Positions 60,130-64,000 of a stretch of DNA of 64,000 nucleotides are shown piece by piece (position 1 is the first letter of the stretch; every line of letters begins with the position of its first letter). The translations under genes and the position numbers were made by a program. The notes under the pieces are model-generated. The model was not told the origin of the DNA, made no database searches, and saw nothing but the letters and a program-made list of their open reading frames with translations. The stretch comes from Berghia stephanieae. Its lineage: Eukaryota > Mollusca > Gastropoda > Nudibranchia > Aeolidiidae. The stretch covers positions 1,682,347-1,746,346 of the forward strand of contig CM067450.1 in assembly GCA_034508935.3 (NCBI GenBank), given 5' to 3'.

Positions 60130-60412
60130 TGTGGACTATGTGGTCCAGTGTTATGACACTTGCCTTCGGACTAGAGGATCCAAAGTTCAAGTCCAGTTCA
60201 TGACTGCACATAGTTGAGTCCTTGGAAAAGGCTCTTTACTCAAATTGTCTCACCGAACTCAGGTGTAAAGTAAGTACATGGCTGTCAAGAGCGTGGTCTT
60301 TGTAGGAAAGAAATTGTAATATCACCTAACAGGCGTCATGTCTCATCCTACATGTCAAGTGTTGCTGTTGGCTTGAGACCCCTTGTCTAGCACTTTGGGA
60401 TATTGTGTTAAA
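60130..60412 (+). mobile_element. SINE family C copy
   Basis: GGACTATGTGGTCCAGTGTT (A box), AAAGTTCAAGTCC (B box), TAACAGGCGTCATGTCTCAT; the tail is cut after CACTTTGGGATATTG. Confidence 0.8.
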
Positions 60413-60990
60413 TTCTTATTCATCTTCATCTCCCCTGCTCATATTGTCCTGATGTTTGAATGTGTCAGTGCATGACGTCATCAGTCGGAAGGTGAAGATT
60501 TCGGATTGGCATTGTTTTGCATTTTCTGAAAGAATTTGCTCCCCGGAGCATTTTAATCTTTATTTGAAGTAAATCGGAAGATTTTTCATGAAGTTATGGT
60601 CAGATGTATGGGAAAGGTATCCAGCAACTTTTCTCAAATTTCATACTTTTTCAACTTAACTTGATGTAAAAAATATTTAGAAGTGAAATTAAGCTTTGAT
60701 ATTTCCCGAAGATGTGCAAAAAGGGTTGATTTAATCATTTATGACAAGAACTCATTTTGGATAAAAATGGACCTTCTAACTAAACTTGGCAATATCTCAG
60801 TTCAAACCTTCTCACCATCCGACTGATTACGTCATTCACTGTGACATATTGTCCTCATGTTTAGATATGTCTAGTTGGTGAAGGAACGCCATTGTCTTCC
60901 TAACTCTGTCATGGGCCCAGGAGAGGTGTGGTGACAGCCATCATGGCCCCATACAGTTTGGTCTTCAGAGGTGTGATAGCAGCCACCAAT
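60413..60990. other. No gene seen
   Basis: AT-rich, no exon recognised. TGACGTCATCA and a second GATTACGTCATT block occur at about 60473 and 60823. Confidence 0.4.
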
Positions 60991-60999
60991 CCTCTCTTG

Positions 61000-61616
61000 C
61001 TTTTGGATACTTTGGGAGGTCTGGAGTACACGGCAGTGGCAGGCGTTTGTTGGATACTTTGGGAGGTCTGGAGTACACGGCAATGGCAGGCGTTTGTTGG
61101 ATACTTTGGGAGGTCTGGAGTACACGGCAGTGGCAGGCATTTGTTGGATACTTTGGGAGGTCTGGAGTACACGGCAATGGCAGGCATTTGTTGGATACTT
61201 TGGGAGGTCTGGAGTACACGGCAATGGCAGGCATTTGTTGGATACTTTGGGAGGTCTGGAGTACACGGCAGTGGCAGGCATTTGTTGGATACTTTGGGAG
61301 GTCTGGAGTACACGGCAATGGCAGGCATTTGTTGGATACTTTGGGAGGTCTGGAGTACACGGCAATGGCAGGCATTTGTTGGATACTTTGGGAGGTCTGG
61401 AGTACACGGCAGTGGCAGGCATTTGTTGGATACTTTGGGAGGTCTGGAGTACACGGCAGTGGCAGGTGTTTGTTGGATACTTTGGGAGTTCTGGAGTACA
61501 CGGCAATGGCAGGCGTTTGTTGGATACTTTGGGAGGTCTGGAGTACATGGCAGTGGCAGGCGTTTGTTGGATACTTTGGGAGGTCTGGAGTACACGGCAA
61601 TGGCAGGCGTTTGTTA
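61000..61616 (+). repeat. 47-bp minisatellite, thirteen copies
   Basis: Unit GTTTGTTGGATACTTTGGGA, GGTCTGGAGTACACGGCA, GTGGCAGGC. Copies differ at AATGG/AGTGG and GCAT/GCGT. Because 47 is not a multiple of three and the unit lacks stops, several frames on both strands stay open for 180-250 codons; none looks like a real protein. Confidence 0.95.
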
Positions 61617-61631
61617 GAGAAATGCTCAAGT

Positions 61632-61920
61632 AGTCTATGTAGTCTTGTGGTATGACACTCGCTTTCGGATCCGAAGGTCTTGGGCTCGAGCCTCACTCGG
61701 TGCATAGTTGAGTCCTTGGAAAAGGCTCTTTACTCACATTCTCTCACTGTACTCAGGTGTAAAATGAGTACCTGGCCGTTGACAACCTTGTCTCTGTCTG
61801 AAAAAATTGTAATATTCCCTAACAGGCGTCATGTCTCATTCTACATGTTAAGTGTTGCTGTTGGTCAGGGACTCCTTGTAAAGCGCTTTGAGCATGTTTA
61901 GTGGATATTGCGTTATATAA
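61632..61920 (+). mobile_element. SINE family C copy
   Basis: TAGTCTTGTGGTATGACACT, GGTCTTGGGCTCGAGCCTCA, and tail AAAGCGCTTTGAGCATGTTT AGTGG. It abuts a SINE A whose far side carries a second copy of the same tail (62454-62500). Confidence 0.85.
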
Positions 61921-62453
61921 CTGGGTGGGGTTCCCTACCTCCACAGTGGGCAGGGAGGTACTTAACGTGTCTTCTATCCCCTTATATCTGTTTTCCAACT
62001 TGCTTTCTGTCTTTGTCTTGGTATGAGATTGCTTGGTTTTGTCCCGACCCTAGCCGGAGTCCTTGGCTGAGAGGGAAACAGTCAAATGCATAGTTATTGT
62101 TTTGGGAGATGATTTTTTTTTTCCTTGTAAATCATCTCTCTGTTATGTATTATTATATTTGTTTTTTTGAATGTATAATGAAATGTAAGCATTTGAGTGT
62201 ATTCCTCTTTGTTGGATCTTGTGCTTGTGTCTGGGTGAGACTTTTAGGTGATATCAGACTAAGTACATTGATGGTATGCTCTTGGAATCTACATCTGATC
62301 CCTATTTGTTCCCAATTCCCCTTTGTCATACTCTCTCTTGGGTGCTTTAATTGTAATTCTAGAACTTTTAACTATCCCATTTTCTACCTTTTTACTGGCG
62401 CTGATATAACCTAAATGTGTTGCAAGCGCCGTAAAACCCTTAAAAAACAAAAC
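61921..62453 (+). mobile_element. SINE family A copy inside or beside SINE C
   Basis: Complete family A body with head GGGTGGGGTTCCCTACCTCC and tail GTGTTGCAAGCGCCGTAAAA. On both sides lies a 41-bp block AAAGCGCTTTGAGC...TTAGTGGATATT...TATATAA, with about four differences. Confidence 0.85.
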
Positions 62454-62523
62454 CAAAGCGCTTTGAGCACGTTTAGTGGATATTACACTATATAAAAGCT
62501 CACGTTTTATGTAAAAGCCCAAG

Positions 62524-62772
62524 TTAGAGTTTTGAGTTTCTTCTCCAAGTTTTCCATCCTGAAAGAATGTCTGATTGTAGCTTGTCGTATTTCATTATCA
62601 TCCACGTCACGTTAGAGTTTTGATTTTCTTCTCCAAGTTTTCCATCCTGTAAGAATGTCTGATTGTAGCTTGTCGTATTCCATTATCATCCACGTCACGT
62701 CAAAGCTTTCCATCCTGAAAGAATGTCTGATTGTAGCTTGTCTTATTCCATTATCATCCACGTCACGTCACG
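62524..62772 (+). repeat. 88-bp tandem repeat, about 2.8 copies
   Basis: GTTAGAGTTTTGA, TTCTTCTCCAAGTTTTCCAT, CCTGAAAGAATGTCTGATTG, TAGCTTGTCGTATT, CATCCACGTCAC. The third copy lacks about 20 bp. Confidence 0.9.
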
Positions 62773-63290
62773 CCAATAAAACACAGTGGTAAACTTGTAA
62801 AGATAGTTATTACTATTCATTCATTCATATGTCAATCCATACACATACATACGTTGTTGTTTCAACTTACATTACATGCTTTTACATGTGAATACTGTTT
62901 GTATATTATATTTTCTCCATTTTGCCAGCAATACCGACATGATTATGCAGCATACATTCTAACCCATGTCAAAATGGCTACATCTTCAATATTCTGTCAT
63001 TGTTATTGTTATATGTATTTCAAACCTGACAGAGTTCTGGGTGGGGGAAGTCTCCGGTAGGATTACCTCGATTATCTCCCTAAAAATATAAAAGAATTTT
63101 TTTTTCATTTTGCCGATATGTGATGGTGGTGGTCAGAAGGGGGGGGGGGGGGGGGGGTAGGGGGGGGGGGGGGGTCAGTCTTGTAATTGTTTTGATCCTC
63201 TCCTCATTTCAATCTGTGTGTTTGTCACAATATCTCTTACATTTGGAAGTAGGACACTGATATTCTGGGACAAGCTACTTGGTAATGATG
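62773..63290. other. No gene seen; poly(G) tracts
   Basis: Long G runs at about 63139-63157 and 63161-63173, separated by TA. No exon recognised. Confidence 0.5.
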
Positions 63291-63292
63291 TC

Positions 63293-63600
63293 AAATTAAG
63301 GAGCAGGCACCGATATAAGATAAACATCTGAACAAGTGTGTATGAAAGGTGTCAGACAAAGCACGAAAGAAAAATACAAGAAAAAAAACATCCCAAAAAA
63401 TCAGTCTACCTTGACTGGGGATCGAACCTCAGACCGGTAGTCAGAAAGTCTGAGGTTCGATCCCCAGTCGAGGTCGACTGATTTTTGGGATGTTGTTTTC
63501 TTGTATTTTTCTTCCATGCTTTGTCTGACACCTTTCATACACACTTGTTCAGATCTTTATCTTATATCGGTGCCCGCTCCCTAGTTTCTTAATTTGATAT
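63293..63600. mobile_element. Palindromic tRNA-derived element, copy 2, nearly perfect
   Basis: The arms, about 150 bp each, run from AATTAAGGAGCAGGCACCGA to TCGGTGCCCGCTCCCTAGTT. Each arm contains one T-arm-like block (CTGGGGATCGAACCTCAG at the left, CTGAGGTTCGATCCCCAG at the right), so two tRNA-derived ends face each other. Confidence 0.85.
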
Positions 63601-63684
63601 TTTCAAGAAAAAAAAAAAAAACCCAGCAGGGTAAGGGGGTGATAATGCTCCATTTTATTTTCCACAGAAACACGACAGTTTTCA

Positions 63685-63792
63685 ATCACCACCCATACGA
63701 CCTCTGTTCCCTCTTTCATCTAAGCCTGTCGTCTTACTTTTCCTGGCACACTCATGCGTGTTGTAAGGGCTGTTAAAACTCTCAAAACATTT
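63685..63792 (+). mobile_element. Tail module shared by SINE families A and B
   Basis: TCTTACTTTTCCTGGCACAC and GTGTTGTAAGGGCTGTTAAA follow the family A tail pattern, but the upstream body differs, so it may be a third family using the same tail. Confidence 0.5.
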
Positions 63793-64000
63793 TTTAAAAC
63801 AATAGCCACTCATCGTTTTATTTGTTGTCATGCATACCATGCTTTATTACTATTACATCCGGTTGTTTTTGTTCAAACCCATCCTTGTGCAATTCCATAT
63901 ACAGCTTGTGTCTACCCAAGTGACCATATGAATATATTATATATATATATATATTATTGGGTCTTGTTCGTTTTTTTGTTTGGTTTTTTAAACGTTTTTT

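Noticed and set aside
60871-61705. Long open frames of 180-250 codons on both strands
   Set aside because: All are generated by the stop-free 47-bp repeat; no start context, composition or similarity supports a protein.

Overview
This window is animal nuclear DNA. Genes have long introns with GT-AG splice sites, and the sequence is AT-rich and crowded with SINEs, fold-back elements and minisatellites. The two intact genes and the repeat types (tRNA-derived SINEs, piggyBac, pogo/Tigger, MULE and a Jockey/CR1-like LINE) suggest an invertebrate, most likely a lophotrochozoan such as a mollusc. That placement is inference; no species could be fixed by eye.

Layout. 1-23,000 is mostly mobile-element debris: the C-terminal part of a pogo/Tigger transposase at the left edge, a decayed intron-containing MULE/ZSWIM-like transposase (4.5-7 kb), several SINE families, a 28-copy 68-bp satellite (16.7-18.6 kb) and fold-back elements. 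23,010-36,537 (minus strand) carries a complete eight-exon uridine-cytidine kinase gene (279 aa). Its introns hold a decayed LINE, two piggyBac-type elements, an array of tRNA-like half-units and long trinucleotide repeats. 36.6-41.1 kb is a repeat-rich intergenic stretch between the two genes, which point away from each other. 41,193-56,015 (plus strand) carries a complete thirteen-exon TRAF gene (575 aa; RING, TRAF zinc fingers, coiled coil, MATH), closest by eye to TRAF2. Its introns hold a 24-bp minisatellite split by a young SINE, a 41-bp minisatellite, CT arrays, a CRE-bearing fold-back MITE and other dispersed repeats. 56-64 kb is SINEs, a 47-bp minisatellite and palindromic tRNA-derived elements.

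The genes do not form an operon. UCK is the pyrimidine ribonucleoside salvage kinase; TRAF is a receptor adaptor and probable E3 ligase in TNF/IL-1-type signalling. They share only neighbourhood. Their reading frames were rebuilt exon by exon and every splice phase joins correctly.

The least ordinary signals are: (i) a SINE family whose 5' head has expanded into a 68-bp satellite, with a two-unit version in the same register elsewhere; (ii) two SINE families that share a 3' tail and an internal stem motif; (iii) a four-unit array of tRNA-like A-box halves with one B box; (iv) four copies of a hammerhead-ribozyme-like core; (v) minisatellites that begin at TRAF splice donors and stay in frame with the exon; (vi) inverted dimers of tRNA-derived sequence. 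No CRISPR, rRNA or intact tRNA gene was seen.
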